The notes beneath the pieces are model-generated. The model saw only the letters and a program-made list of their open reading frames with translations. It had not been told where the DNA came from and did not search any database. Below, one piece after another: positions 42,043 to 49,438 of a stretch of DNA of 64,000 nt. Each line of letters starts with the position of its first letter. The first letter of the stretch is position 1. This DNA comes from Proteobacteria bacterium HN_bin10 (GTDB lineage: Bacteria > Pseudomonadota > Alphaproteobacteria > Caulobacterales > Aquidulcibacteraceae): NCBI GenBank assembly GCA_002083515.1, contig LWDN01000022.1:96820-160819 (forward strand). Direction: 5' to 3'. Position numbers and translations under genes: made by a program.

Positions 42043-43452
42043 CTAGACGTGCAGCACGCGCCCGTACGCATCCAGCACCGCTTCGTGCATCATTTCTGAG
42101 AGCGTCGGGTGCGGGAAGACGGTTTCCATGAGTTCGTGTTCGGTGGTCTCGCAACTCATCGCCACGGCGTAGCCCTGGATCAGTTCGGTGACTTCGGCGC
42201 CGATCATGTGCGCGCCGAGCAGTTCGCCGGTCTTGGCGTCGAACACGACCTTGACCATGCCCTGATCTTCGCCGAGCGCGATGGCCTTGCCGTTGCCGAC
42301 GAACGGAAAGCGGCCGACGCGCACCTCCCTGCCCGCGGCTTTCGCCTTCGCTTCGGTGAGGCCGACGCTGGCGACTTGTGGATGCGAGTAGGTGCAGCCC
42401 GGAATGCGCTCCTTGATCAGCGGATGCGGGCTCAAGCCGGCGATGGCCTCGATGCAGATAATGCCCTCATGGCTCGCCTTGTGCGCCAGCCATGGGCTCC
42501 CGGTGACGTCGCCAATCGCATAGAGCCCGGCGACATTGGTCTTGCCATAGCCGTCGGTGACGATGTGGCCGCGATCGGTTTTCACGCCCAAGCCTTCGAG
42601 ACCAAGGTTCTCGATGTTGCCGGTTATGCCGACAGCGACGATGGCGTGTGTGGCGGTGAGCGTTTCTTCCTTGCCGTTGGATGAGACAACAGCCTCAACA
42701 CCGTTCGCCGTCGCCTTCAGCGACTTGGCTTCGGTGGAGGTGAGAATTTTCAGCCCTTCCTTCTCGAAGCGCTTCTTGGCGAAGGCGGAGATTTCCTCGT
42801 CCTCGACCGGCAGTACGCGATCGAGCAATTCCACCACCGTCGTCTTCACGCCGAACGCGGCATAGAAGCTGGCGAACTCGATGCCGATGGCGCCGGAGCC
42901 GAACACCAGCAGCGAGTCCGGCCATTCCGGCGGCGTCATCGCATCGCGATAGGTCCAGATGCGCTTGCCGTCGGCCTTGAGGCCCGCCGCCGGAATTTCG
43001 CGCGCCCGCGCGCCGGTGGCGAGGATGACGTGCTTGGCTTCATAGCCCGCGTCTTTGCCATCCTTACCCTTCACGATCACTTTCGGCGCGGCGGCGCCCT
43101 TCTCCAGCCGCGCTTCACCTTCGATCACGCTGATCTTGTTCTTCTTCATCAGGAACTGGACGCCCTTTTCCATCCGCCCGGCGACGCCGCGCGAGCGCTT
43201 GACCACGGCGTCGGGATCGAATTTCAGACCCTCGATCGAGAGGCCGAATTCCTTGGCGTGCTGGGCGTTGCGATAAATTTCAGCGCTGCGCAGCAGCGCC
43301 TTAGTCGGGATGCAGCCCCAGTTGAGGCAAATGCCGCCCAAGCGATCGCGCTCGACGATGGCGGTCTTCAAGCCAAGCTGCGCCGCGCGAATGGCGGTCA
43401 CGTAGCCGCCGGGACCGGAACCGATGATGATGAGATCGAAAGAGGTGCTCAT
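42043..43452 (-). CDS. lpdA: Dihydrolipoyl dehydrogenase (E3)
   Basis: 469-residue FAD enzyme that reoxidises dihydrolipoyl groups of pyruvate/2-oxoglutarate dehydrogenases and of GcvH using NAD. FAD loop FDLIIIGSGPGGYVTAIRAA, redox-active Cys42 and Cys47 (GGICLNWGCIPTKALL), NAD-binding LLVFGSGAIGIEFASFYAAFG and the C-terminal His/Glu region (HPTLSEMMHEAVLDAYGR). Flanked by family C repeats on both sides. Its place between E2 and lipA matches the usual pdh-lpd-lipA cluster. Confidence 0.97.
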   Translation of the reverse strand: MSTSFDLIIIGSGPGGYVTAIRAAQLGLKTAIVERDRLGGICLNWGCIPTKALLRSAEIYRNAQHAKEFGLSIEGLKFDPDAVVKRSRGVAGRMEKGVQFLMKKNKISVIEGEARLEKGAAAPKVIVKGKDGKDAGYEAKHVILATGARAREIPAAGLKADGKRIWTYRDAMTPPEWPDSLLVFGSGAIGIEFASFYAAFGVKTTVVELLDRVLPVEDEEISAFAKKRFEKEGLKILTSTEAKSLKATANGVEAVVSSNGKEETLTATHAIVAVGITGNIENLGLEGLGVKTDRGHIVTDGYGKTNVAGLYAIGDVTGSPWLAHKASHEGIICIEAIAGLSPHPLIKERIPGCTYSHPQVASVGLTEAKAKAAGREVRVGRFPFVGNGKAIALGEDQGMVKVVFDAKTGELLGAHMIGAEVTELIQGYAVAMSCETTEHELMETVFPHPTLSEMMHEAVLDAYGRVLHV

Positions 43453-43508
43453 GCGGCTGTATTAGCAGTCTAACACGGCGCGTGAAGGTGAGGATTGACT
43501 ATAACTCT

Positions 43509-43644
43509 CACCCATTCCCGGATGAACGCGCAGCGTTCAGTCCGGGACCCACAAACACGGCTGTTCTTCGCATGAGCACAAGCAGTTCAGAGTTGGGGTT
43601 ATGGGTCCCGGGCTCGATGCTTCGCATCGCCCCGGGAATGGGTG
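43509..43644. repeat. Family C inverted arm pair without a gene
   Basis: Arm 1 (43509-43551): CACCCATTCCCGGATGAACG, GCGCAGCG centre, TTCAGTCCGGGACCCA. Arm 2 (43602-43644): TGGGTCCCGGGCTCGATGC, TTCGCATCG, CCCCGGGAATGGGTG. They face each other across 50 bp, lying between marC and lpdA. The consensus CATTCC(C)GG ... CCGG(A/G)ACCCA is shared with the arms around the GIY-YIG gene. Confidence 0.82.
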
Positions 43645-43650
43645 TGGAGC

Positions 43651-44298
43651 TCACCCGGCAATCCCAAACACGTTCCTGATCCCGTCGACCACGAATTGCG
43701 CCGCCAGCGCCGCTAGCAGGATGCCGAAAATGCGCGTCAGCATGGACGCGACCGTCTCGCCCATGATCCGCGACAACGGCCCGGCGGCGAGGAATGCGAT
43801 CAGGCAGAGCGCCAGATTGGCGCCGACGCCCAGCAGAATGATCCCGCGGCTGGCGAGGTCCTCGTGCTCGGCGAAGAACAGCATGATCGAGGCGATGGCG
43901 CCGGGTCCGGAGATCAGCGGAATGGCCAGCGGGAACACCGAAATGTCGTCCTGCCGGCCCGGATGCGCCGCCTGCTCGGCCGCCACCTTCTCGGCCCGCT
44001 CCTCGCGCCGCTCCGAGCGCTTCTCGAACAGCATGTCGACCGCGATCAGGAACAGCAACAAGCCGCCGGCGATGCGGAACGCGTCGATGGAGACGTGGAT
44101 CTGCTCCAATAGCAACGCGCCGCCGAATGCGAAGGCCAATAAAATGCCGGTGGCGATGGCGATGGATTTGAACGCCATCTTGCGGCGCCACTCGGGCGTC
44201 ATGCCGTTGGTCATGGTCGTGAACATCGGCGCCATCGCCACCGGATCGATGGCGACGAAGAACGTGACGAACGAGGCCAGCAGCAGCGACAGCATCAA
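43651..44298 (-). CDS. MarC-family integral membrane protein
   Basis: 215 residues with six hydrophobic segments in two halves (VTFFVAIDPVAMAPMFTTMT, LLAFAFGGALLLEQIHVSI, LISGPGAIASIMLFF). The MarC/NAAT family was once linked to antibiotic resistance but its transport role is unsettled. The segment VAAEQAAHPGRQDD in the middle loop is polar and cytoplasmic. It follows the two uncharacterised membrane genes and precedes lpdA on the same strand. Confidence 0.9.
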   Translation of the reverse strand: MMLSLLLASFVTFFVAIDPVAMAPMFTTMTNGMTPEWRRKMAFKSIAIATGILLAFAFGGALLLEQIHVSIDAFRIAGGLLLFLIAVDMLFEKRSERREERAEKVAAEQAAHPGRQDDISVFPLAIPLISGPGAIASIMLFFAEHEDLASRGIILLGVGANLALCLIAFLAAGPLSRIMGETVASMLTRIFGILLAALAAQFVVDGIRNVFGIAG

Positions 44299-44361
44299 TT
44301 ATGACACACACTCATTCGCGCTTCGGCGCAAGCTTGAAGCGGTCTTGAGCCTGAGTCCGCG

Positions 44362-44802
44362 TCACTGCAGGATGGCACCGCCGTTTTGCATCGCTTCCAA
44401 AAGGATGCGGATGCTGGGCAGCGTCGCGTAAATCGTGACCGCCAGAGCCGCGAGGTCGAGCGGCAACGCCAATGTGCGCATGGCGGGGGCCGCGGCGCGA
44501 AACACGGCCCCGACGATTGCGCCAACCAGCGCGCCCAGGAGCACCGCCGCGATCGGCGCGCCCATGGCCGGCACGCGCAGCGACTGCTCCGCCCCGTGCG
44601 TAGCGAGAAAGCCGTGCGCCAAGAGCAGGCCGGGGGTGAGGAGGCTCGCCACGAACGACAACAGCGCCACGCCGCTCCCGCGCTTGGTCTCGTCATCGGG
44701 CGAACGCGCCGCGCCTGCCTGCTCGACGAAGACCGCCAACGCTTCGGCCACGCAGGCGATCAAGAACCAAACACCGACGATCTTGATCAGGTCCGCGAAC
44801 AT
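44362..44802 (-). CDS. Hypothetical integral membrane protein
   Basis: 146 residues with four hydrophobic segments (LIKIVGVWFLIACVAEALAVF, VALLSFVASLLTPGLLLAHGF, VLLGALVGAIVGAVFRA and LALPLDLAALAVTIYA). No family recognised. The ATG at 44802 is preferred over 44823 because it begins directly before the first segment. It lies between marC and another unknown gene and may be co-transcribed with them. Confidence 0.65.
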   Translation of the reverse strand: MFADLIKIVGVWFLIACVAEALAVFVEQAGAARSPDDETKRGSGVALLSFVASLLTPGLLLAHGFLATHGAEQSLRVPAMGAPIAAVLLGALVGAIVGAVFRAAAPAMRTLALPLDLAALAVTIYATLPSIRILLEAMQNGGAILQ

Positions 44803-44876
44803 TCTGTTCTCCCGAGTCGGCATTCTACCGGGCCGACCGCTGGGGCGCGAGCCGATTTGCGCAGCCGTGCGCCGCC

Positions 44877-45452
44877 CTAGTCCGGCGAGGGCTTCTCGCG
44901 CCGCAAATCTGCGGGCACACGCTCGTCGCGAACATCGCGAATGACGCTTTCGCAGGCGGCTTCGACGGCATCATGCGCCTCGTCCAGTTGACGACTGATC
45001 GCGGGAAGCCGTTCCGGCTGGTTGTTGACCAAAACTACGAGCGGGCCGGCCGAGGCAAGCGCGGCGCTTCGCACAGCCGGCAGATCTGAACGCGGCAGCA
45101 GGTAGTAGAGCGGGTCAAGATCGCGTTGATACTGGTCGAGGTCCGAACCAAATCTCGCGGCCTCGGCAGCAGAATCAATCGCGACACTTGCCTCCACGTC
45201 GTCCGCAAGCGTCGATAAATGGGCGGCGTACTTTGAGCTGGTGATCCGGAACGCCACGCAGGCGCGCAATTGCTCAGCCCGAAGCGCGCTGCGCGCGGCG
45301 TCGTTGCGCGTTTGCCAGGCGATAAAGACCTGCGTGCCGGTGGCGACGAGCGCGAGCACCGCCACGATCAGCGCCGACAGCGCGATCCGTTCGCTGCTCT
45401 CCATCCGCGCCCAGGCGCGCACGAAGCCAAACCTGCTCTCCCGCGCGCTCAT
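44877..45452 (-). CDS. Hypothetical protein with one membrane segment
   Basis: 191 residues. One transmembrane segment (RIALSALIVAVLALVATGTQVFIAW, about 22-46) then a soluble helical domain with alternating acid and alanine residues (ALASAGPLVVLVNNQPERLP). No conserved motif identified. It is 9 bp downstream of the E2 stop, so is likely in the same transcript as gcvT-gcvH-E2. Confidence 0.6.
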   Translation of the reverse strand: MSARESRFGFVRAWARMESSERIALSALIVAVLALVATGTQVFIAWQTRNDAARSALRAEQLRACVAFRITSSKYAAHLSTLADDVEASVAIDSAAEAARFGSDLDQYQRDLDPLYYLLPRSDLPAVRSAALASAGPLVVLVNNQPERLPAISRQLDEAHDAVEAACESVIRDVRDERVPADLRREKPSPD

Positions 45453-45461
45453 GCGCTCCCC

Positions 45462-46502
45462 TCACAGCAACATCGCCATCGGGTCTTCGAGGAAGCTCTT
45501 GAAGGCTTTCAGGAACGCAGCGCCCAAGGCGCCGTCGACGACGCGGTGATCGCAGGTGACGGTGACGGTCATCATGGTGGCGATGGCGAGCGCGTCGTTC
45601 TTGACGATCGGGCGCTTTTCGCCGGCGCCGATCGACATGATCATGCCGTGCGGCTCGTTGATGATGGACGCGAAGCTCTTGATGCCGAGCATGCCCATGT
45701 TCGAGATCGTGAACGTGCCGCCCTGGAATTCCTCGGGTTTCAACTTGCGGCTGCGGGCGCGCTCGGCGAGATCGCCCATCTCGGCGCTGATCTGCGCCAG
45801 ACCCTTGGTTTCCGCCGCCCAGATGATTGGCGTAATCAGGCCATGCGGAATGGCGACGGCGACGCCGATATCGGCGTGGTGGTGGATGGCGATGCCGTCG
45901 GGCGTGTAGCTGGCGTTAGCCTCGGGCACGAGCTTCAGCGCCAGCGCCGCCGCTTTGATGCACATGTCGTTGACGGAAATCTTCACGCCGTTGTCGGCGA
46001 AGCGCTTGTTGATCTCGCTGCGCGCTTTCAAGAGCGCGTCAATCTCGAGGTCGATGGTCAACGGGAAGTGCGGCACGTCGCGGAAGCTTGCGGTCATGCG
46101 CTTGGCGATGGTCTTGCGCATGAGGTCGAGCGGCACCAGGTCGTAGCTTCCCGGACGGATGCCGTAGCTCTCGAGCGATTGCGGCGCCGGCGTTTGCGTC
46201 GGCGCCGGTTTAGCGACCTCGCGCGATGGCTGCGATGCGGCGCGCGGCGATCTCGCCGCGGCTTCGATGTCGGCTTTGACGATGCGGCCGTTGGGGCCTG
46301 AGCCCTTCAGCGCGCCGAGATCGATGCCGCCTTGCTGGGCTAAGCGGCGCGCGAGTGGTGACGCGAGCACTCTCTCCCCGCCCCCTTGTGGGGCGGGGTT
46401 GGGGGTGGGGGTAACGGCGGTGCGATGTCCGGAGGGGGCAGCGCCCGCACCCCCATCCCCGGCCCTTCCCCACAAGGGGGAAGGGAGAAGTGTGAGGCGC
46501 AT
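45462..46502 (-). CDS. pdhC: Pyruvate dehydrogenase E2 without its lipoyl domain
   Basis: 346 residues. Peripheral-subunit-binding domain (ASPLARRLAQQGGIDLGAL, about 47-80) and the acyltransferase domain (about 120-346) with catalytic TCDHRVVDGALGAAFL. The normal E2 begins with a ~80-residue lipoyl domain and linker; here they are missing. The N-terminus before GERVLASPLARR is the translation of a family A repeat (MRLTLLPSPLWGRAGD...). The ATG at 46502 overlaps the gcvH stop (TGATG), so it looks coupled to a glycine-cleavage gene instead of pdhA-pdhB. Alphaproteobacterial PdhB often carries its own lipoyl domain, which could make this form functional. Alternatively it is the 3' piece of a rearranged or misassembled gene. 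Confidence 0.82.
   Translation of the reverse strand: MRLTLLPSPLWGRAGDGGAGAAPSGHRTAVTPTPNPAPQGGGERVLASPLARRLAQQGGIDLGALKGSGPNGRIVKADIEAAARSPRAASQPSREVAKPAPTQTPAPQSLESYGIRPGSYDLVPLDLMRKTIAKRMTASFRDVPHFPLTIDLEIDALLKARSEINKRFADNGVKISVNDMCIKAAALALKLVPEANASYTPDGIAIHHHADIGVAVAIPHGLITPIIWAAETKGLAQISAEMGDLAERARSRKLKPEEFQGGTFTISNMGMLGIKSFASIINEPHGMIMSIGAGEKRPIVKNDALAIATMMTVTVTCDHRVVDGALGAAFLKAFKSFLEDPMAMLL
46373..46490. repeat. Family A paired palindrome forming the 5' codons of the E2 gene
   Basis: Arms CCCCGCCCCCTTGTGGGGCG (left, from 46376) and CCTTCCCCACAAGGGGGAAG (right, to 46485), inverted around a 40-bp spacer. In the same orientation as the gene it closely resembles the element at 12925-13033, including the shared ACACCGCCGTTACCCCCACC-like centre. 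Its position coincides with the point at which the lipoyl domain is lost from E2. Confidence 0.82.
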
Positions 46503-46876
46503 CACAGCCCCTTCACGTAATCGGCATACGCGGCTTCATCCATGAGGCCGTCGAGTTCGCTCTTGTTGGCGATTTTTAATTTCACGAACCAGCCGCCCGC
46601 TTGCGGCGCGTCGTTGATGATCTGCCAATTCTCGTTCTTGATCTCGGCATTGGCTTCGACGACTTCGCCTGAGATCGGCGCATAGACATCGGATGCGGTC
46701 TTGGCGCTTTCGACCACGGCCATGTCATCGCCTTGGCTAAAGCTGCGGCCGGCTTCAGGAAGCTCGGCGTAAACGACATCGCCCAGTTGCTCGGCGGCGT
46801 ACGCAGTGATGCCGACCGTGGCGATATCGCCGTTCAGTTCGACCCACTCGTGGTCTTTGGTGTAGCGTTTGGTCAT
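46502..46876 (-). CDS. gcvH: Glycine cleavage system H protein
   Basis: 124-residue lipoyl carrier that shuttles the aminomethyl intermediate between P, T and L proteins. The lipoylation site is Lys59 in MAVVESAKTASDVYAPISG, and DHEWVELNGDIATVGIT and NENWQIINDAP complete the fold. It follows gcvT (47058) after a 181-bp stretch of repeats and stops in a TGATG overlap with the truncated E2. The expected next gene, gcvP, is not present in this window. Confidence 0.97.
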   Translation of the reverse strand: MTKRYTKDHEWVELNGDIATVGITAYAAEQLGDVVYAELPEAGRSFSQGDDMAVVESAKTASDVYAPISGEVVEANAEIKNENWQIINDAPQAGGWFVKLKIANKSELDGLMDEAAYADYVKGL

Positions 46877-46904
46877 GCGGAAAAACTCCGATCGGCGGGC
46901 AACG

Positions 46905-47049
46905 AATATGGACCGCCGGCGCCCTCGCCGGCTTGCACTGGCGTTTGGAGGTTGGAGCGCGCGCCTCCGGCGCGCATGCGGGGCGGAGCCCCGCGCTCCA
47001 GCCTGGAAACATTTACGAAATGCCGGCGAGGGCGCCGGCGGTCCATATT
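46905..47049. repeat. Perfect 28-bp inverted repeat enclosing a family B element
   Basis: Left arm 46905-46932 begins AATATGGACCGCCGGCGCCC; right arm 47022-47049 is its exact reverse complement, ending GCGGTCCATATT. Between them sits a family B element (46951-47004: GTTGGAGCGCGCGCC...CGCGCTCCAGCC). It fills most of the gap between gcvT and gcvH. Confidence 0.85.
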
Positions 47050-47057
47050 TTGTCGCA

Positions 47058-48215
47058 TCATTTCTTCCTCACATAACGATGCGGGACGAAGGGCAGCGGC
47101 ACGATGGTGGCCGAGCGCGGCACGCCGCGGATCATCAGATCGACGACATGGCCGGGTTCTGCATGCGCCGTCTCGACATAGCCCATCGAAATCGGGCCGT
47201 TGAGGATTGGCGAAAAGCCGCCGCTGGTGACGACGCCGATGGTCTTGCCGTCCTTCATGATCTCGACGCCTTCGCGCGCCGGCGCGCGATCGTTGGGGCG
47301 AATGCCGACGCGCTTACGCGCCGCGCCTAATTCGTACTCGCGCAGAATGCGCTTCGCGCCCGGAAAATCCTTCGCTTCGCGGCGGCGTTTCTGAATGGTC
47401 CAGGCGAGATCGGCTTCGATCGGCGAGGTTTTGGGATCAAGGTCGTGGCCGTAAAGGCAGAGCCCTGCTTCAAGCCGCAAACTATCGCGCGCGCCGAGGC
47501 CGATCGGTTTCACCTCGGGATGCGCGAGCAGAGCGTTCGCCAAATCCGCAGCATGCTCTGCGCGCACCAGAATCTCGTAGCCGTCTTCGCCGGTATAGCC
47601 CGAGCGCGTCACCGTGATGCGGCCGAAGGCGCCGAAGCGCTTGACCGTCATGAAATTCATCTCGGCCAATGCCGGATCGATCACCGCGGCGGCGACCTGG
47701 TGCGCGGTCGGCCCCTGCAGCGCCAGCAGACAGCGATCGTCGGCGCGGACGAGATTGGCTTCGCTCTTCGTCGCTGCTTCGATCAGCGCCCAATCCTGAT
47801 GCTTACAGCCGGCATTGACGACGATGTAGAGATCGCCGGCCGCGCCCGGTTCGGCGGGGCGCGCGATCATCAGATCGTCCAAGACGCCGCCGTCTTCGTT
47901 GGTGATCATGGTGTAGCGGACTTGGCCCGGTTTCAGACCCTGGATGTCCGCCGGCACGAGGCGCTCGATCAGGGATGCGATTTTCTTGTGCGCCTCGTCG
48001 CCTTCGAGGCCGTGGCCCTTCGGCAGCGCGAAGAAGCACGGCCCCATGTGCGAAACGTCGAACAAGCCGGCGTGCTGCCTAGTCCAATTGTGCTCGGGGA
48101 TCAGACCCTCGAACTGCAGCGGCATGTCGTAGCCGGCGAAATCGCCGAACTTCGATGTGCGCGCGCGCCAGAGCGCGTCGAGCGGCAGCTTAATTGGTGA
48201 TCCGGCTTCGGCCAT
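47058..48215 (-). CDS. gcvT: Aminomethyltransferase, glycine cleavage T protein
   Basis: 385-residue folate-binding enzyme that releases methylene-tetrahydrofolate and ammonia from the H protein. Conserved parts: FDVSHMGPCFF, RYTMITNEDGGVLDDLMI, TRSGYTGEDGYEILV and GARDSLRLEAGLCLYGHDLD, and the C-terminal GVVTSGGFSPIL. The ATG at 48215 is taken; the frame is open further upstream through the riboswitch, which is not translated. It is downstream of a tandem glycine riboswitch and starts a gcvT-gcvH-E2 run. Confidence 0.97.
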   Translation of the reverse strand: MAEAGSPIKLPLDALWRARTSKFGDFAGYDMPLQFEGLIPEHNWTRQHAGLFDVSHMGPCFFALPKGHGLEGDEAHKKIASLIERLVPADIQGLKPGQVRYTMITNEDGGVLDDLMIARPAEPGAAGDLYIVVNAGCKHQDWALIEAATKSEANLVRADDRCLLALQGPTAHQVAAAVIDPALAEMNFMTVKRFGAFGRITVTRSGYTGEDGYEILVRAEHAADLANALLAHPEVKPIGLGARDSLRLEAGLCLYGHDLDPKTSPIEADLAWTIQKRRREAKDFPGAKRILREYELGAARKRVGIRPNDRAPAREGVEIMKDGKTIGVVTSGGFSPILNGPISMGYVETAHAEPGHVVDLMIRGVPRSATIVPLPFVPHRYVRKK

Positions 48216-48242
48216 CTTGCATCCCAGGTACGAGCGGCGCCC

Positions 48243-48303
48243 CGCCAATATCGCGGCTGAACTCGTTGACCAGGGACCCGGTCGTTGAGCCGCGATATAG
48301 GCG
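48243..48303 (-). promoter_or_regulatory. Long stem-loop between the glycine riboswitch and gcvT (expression platform)
   Basis: CGCCTATATCGCGGCT pairs with AGCCGCGATATTGGCG (15 of 16 positions) around a 29-base loop that holds a smaller ACCGGG/CCCTGGT stem. It ends about 28 bases before the gcvT ATG. There is no run of T after it, so translation control, not termination, may be the mechanism. Confidence 0.7.
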
Positions 48304-48313
48304 GGGCAGCCCC

Positions 48314-48518
48314 CGCTGTCCTGGCGCCTGAGAGATTTACTCCTTCGGCGGCATCTTGGAGCGCGGGCCTTCAGGCCCGCATTGCGCGTCTGAAGACGCG
48401 CGCTCCAAAACACACTTTCCAGCGTGTTCATCCCCCCGCGGTCCGGTTCCCTGAGAGTTTCCGGGGCGGTTGCTCCTTCGGGGCCCCGCCTAAGTTTGGC
48501 GAGATCTCTCCCACGGGG
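48314..48518 (-). ncRNA. Tandem glycine riboswitch upstream of gcvT
   Basis: Aptamer 1 (48434-48518) contains GGGAGAGATCTCGCC, GCCCCGAAGGAGCAACC and AACTCTCAGGG, the conserved glycine aptamer elements, closed by a CCCCG/CGGGG stem. Aptamer 2 (48314-48424) has GCCGAAGGAGTAAATCTCTC and AGGCGCCAGGACAGCG but its variable stem between CGCTGG (5') and the core holds an inserted family B repeat (48356-48408). Such riboswitches usually switch gcv genes on when glycine binds. The insertion is in the variable P3 region, so ligand binding could persist. Confidence 0.9.
48356..48408. repeat. Family B element within aptamer 2 of the glycine riboswitch
   Basis: TTGGAGCGCGGGCCTTCAGG, CCCGC, ATT, GCGCGTCTGAAGACGCGC, GCTCCAA: an outer stem TTGGAGCGC/GCGCTCCAA with two inner hairpins, like a three-way junction. 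Nearly the same element, in reverse orientation, is at 50458-50512. Confidence 0.85.
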
Positions 48519-48603
48519 TTCGCTTGTCTGGCCGGATGGGCGCGACTCGCGTCGGGCGGCTCCGTCAACGCGGACTCCTGCTCGCCCGGCCCCGAAGAGT
48601 CAA

Positions 48604-49401
48604 TCAACCGAAGCCGATGGCCGCCTCGCCCCGCAGCACCGCCTCGGTTTCAGGCGTGTATTTGGCGCCAGAGGCGTCGTGGAGCACCAGGCCAGGGCAA
48701 AGCCTGAACGGCGCGCGCGAACCCTTCCGGGCGCGGACCAAGATTCGCCCCGCCGCCTCGCCGGCGCGCGGCCGGATGGGGACAATTTCCACCCCGCCGA
48801 GCCGTCCTTCAAGTGCGGCCAGAATCTCCGGCAGTTTGGCGGCGCGATGGATCATGGTCAGCGCTGCGCCGCCGGTGAGGCGATCGGCCAGCGCCGCGAT
48901 CCACGCGTCGAGCGGCGCCTCCGCGACATGGGCGTAGCGGCGCGCTTCCGACGGCGCGCGGCCTTCTCCGTCGCGGTCGAACGGCGGGTTGACGAAGACG
49001 CCGTCGAACACGCCGATGTTCAACGCGCGATCGAGCACATCGCCTGTCACGATTTCGATGCGATGCATCATCGCGTTAGCGGCGACATTTTCGCGTGAGA
49101 TCGATGCGATGTTCTGATCGCGTTCGACTCCGAGCAGAGTCACGTTCTCGTGACGTGTCGCAATCGCCAGCAAACCGGCGCCGACGCCGCTGCCGGCTTC
49201 CATCAGCCGTGCGCCGTCGCGAACCTCCACCGCCGCCGCAAGCAACAGCGTGTCGACATTGACCCGATAGCCGCGCGCCGGTTGGCGGATGCGGACGCGA
49301 CCGTTCAGGATTGCGTCTTCCGTCGTCTCGGTCATCGACCCGTGCGACCCTTCCGCGCGACCGGCGGAAGCGAGCTTGACCCCCGCGCTCTGCCCCACCA
49401 T
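48604..49401 (-). CDS. tRNA1(Val) A37 N6-methyltransferase-like (TrmN6/YfiC)
   Basis: 265-residue SAM-dependent N6-adenine methyltransferase-like protein. LMEAGSGVGAGLLAIA binds SAM, and FDGVFVNPPFDRDGEG contains the NPPF catalytic motif about residue 128. N-terminal ILNGRVRIRQPARGYRVNVDTLLLAAAV fits the YfiC group, which modifies A37 of tRNA-Val, though related enzymes act on other RNA or proteins. The start may be the ATG at 49335 (MTETTEDAILNGRV). It diverges from the polyprenyl synthase gene with a 37-bp gap, a common alphaproteobacterial arrangement. Confidence 0.85.
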   Translation of the reverse strand: MVGQSAGVKLASAGRAEGSHGSMTETTEDAILNGRVRIRQPARGYRVNVDTLLLAAAVEVRDGARLMEAGSGVGAGLLAIATRHENVTLLGVERDQNIASISRENVAANAMMHRIEIVTGDVLDRALNIGVFDGVFVNPPFDRDGEGRAPSEARRYAHVAEAPLDAWIAALADRLTGGAALTMIHRAAKLPEILAALEGRLGGVEIVPIRPRAGEAAGRILVRARKGSRAPFRLCPGLVLHDASGAKYTPETEAVLRGEAAIGFG

Positions 49402-49438
49402 CGTTTGATCATAACAAGAACGTCAAGCGGAGAGCCAA

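Noticed and set aside
47058..48431. Long N-terminal extension of gcvT through the upstream region
   Set aside because: The extra codons would be the glycine riboswitch and its hairpin; the protein family begins at the ATG at 48215.
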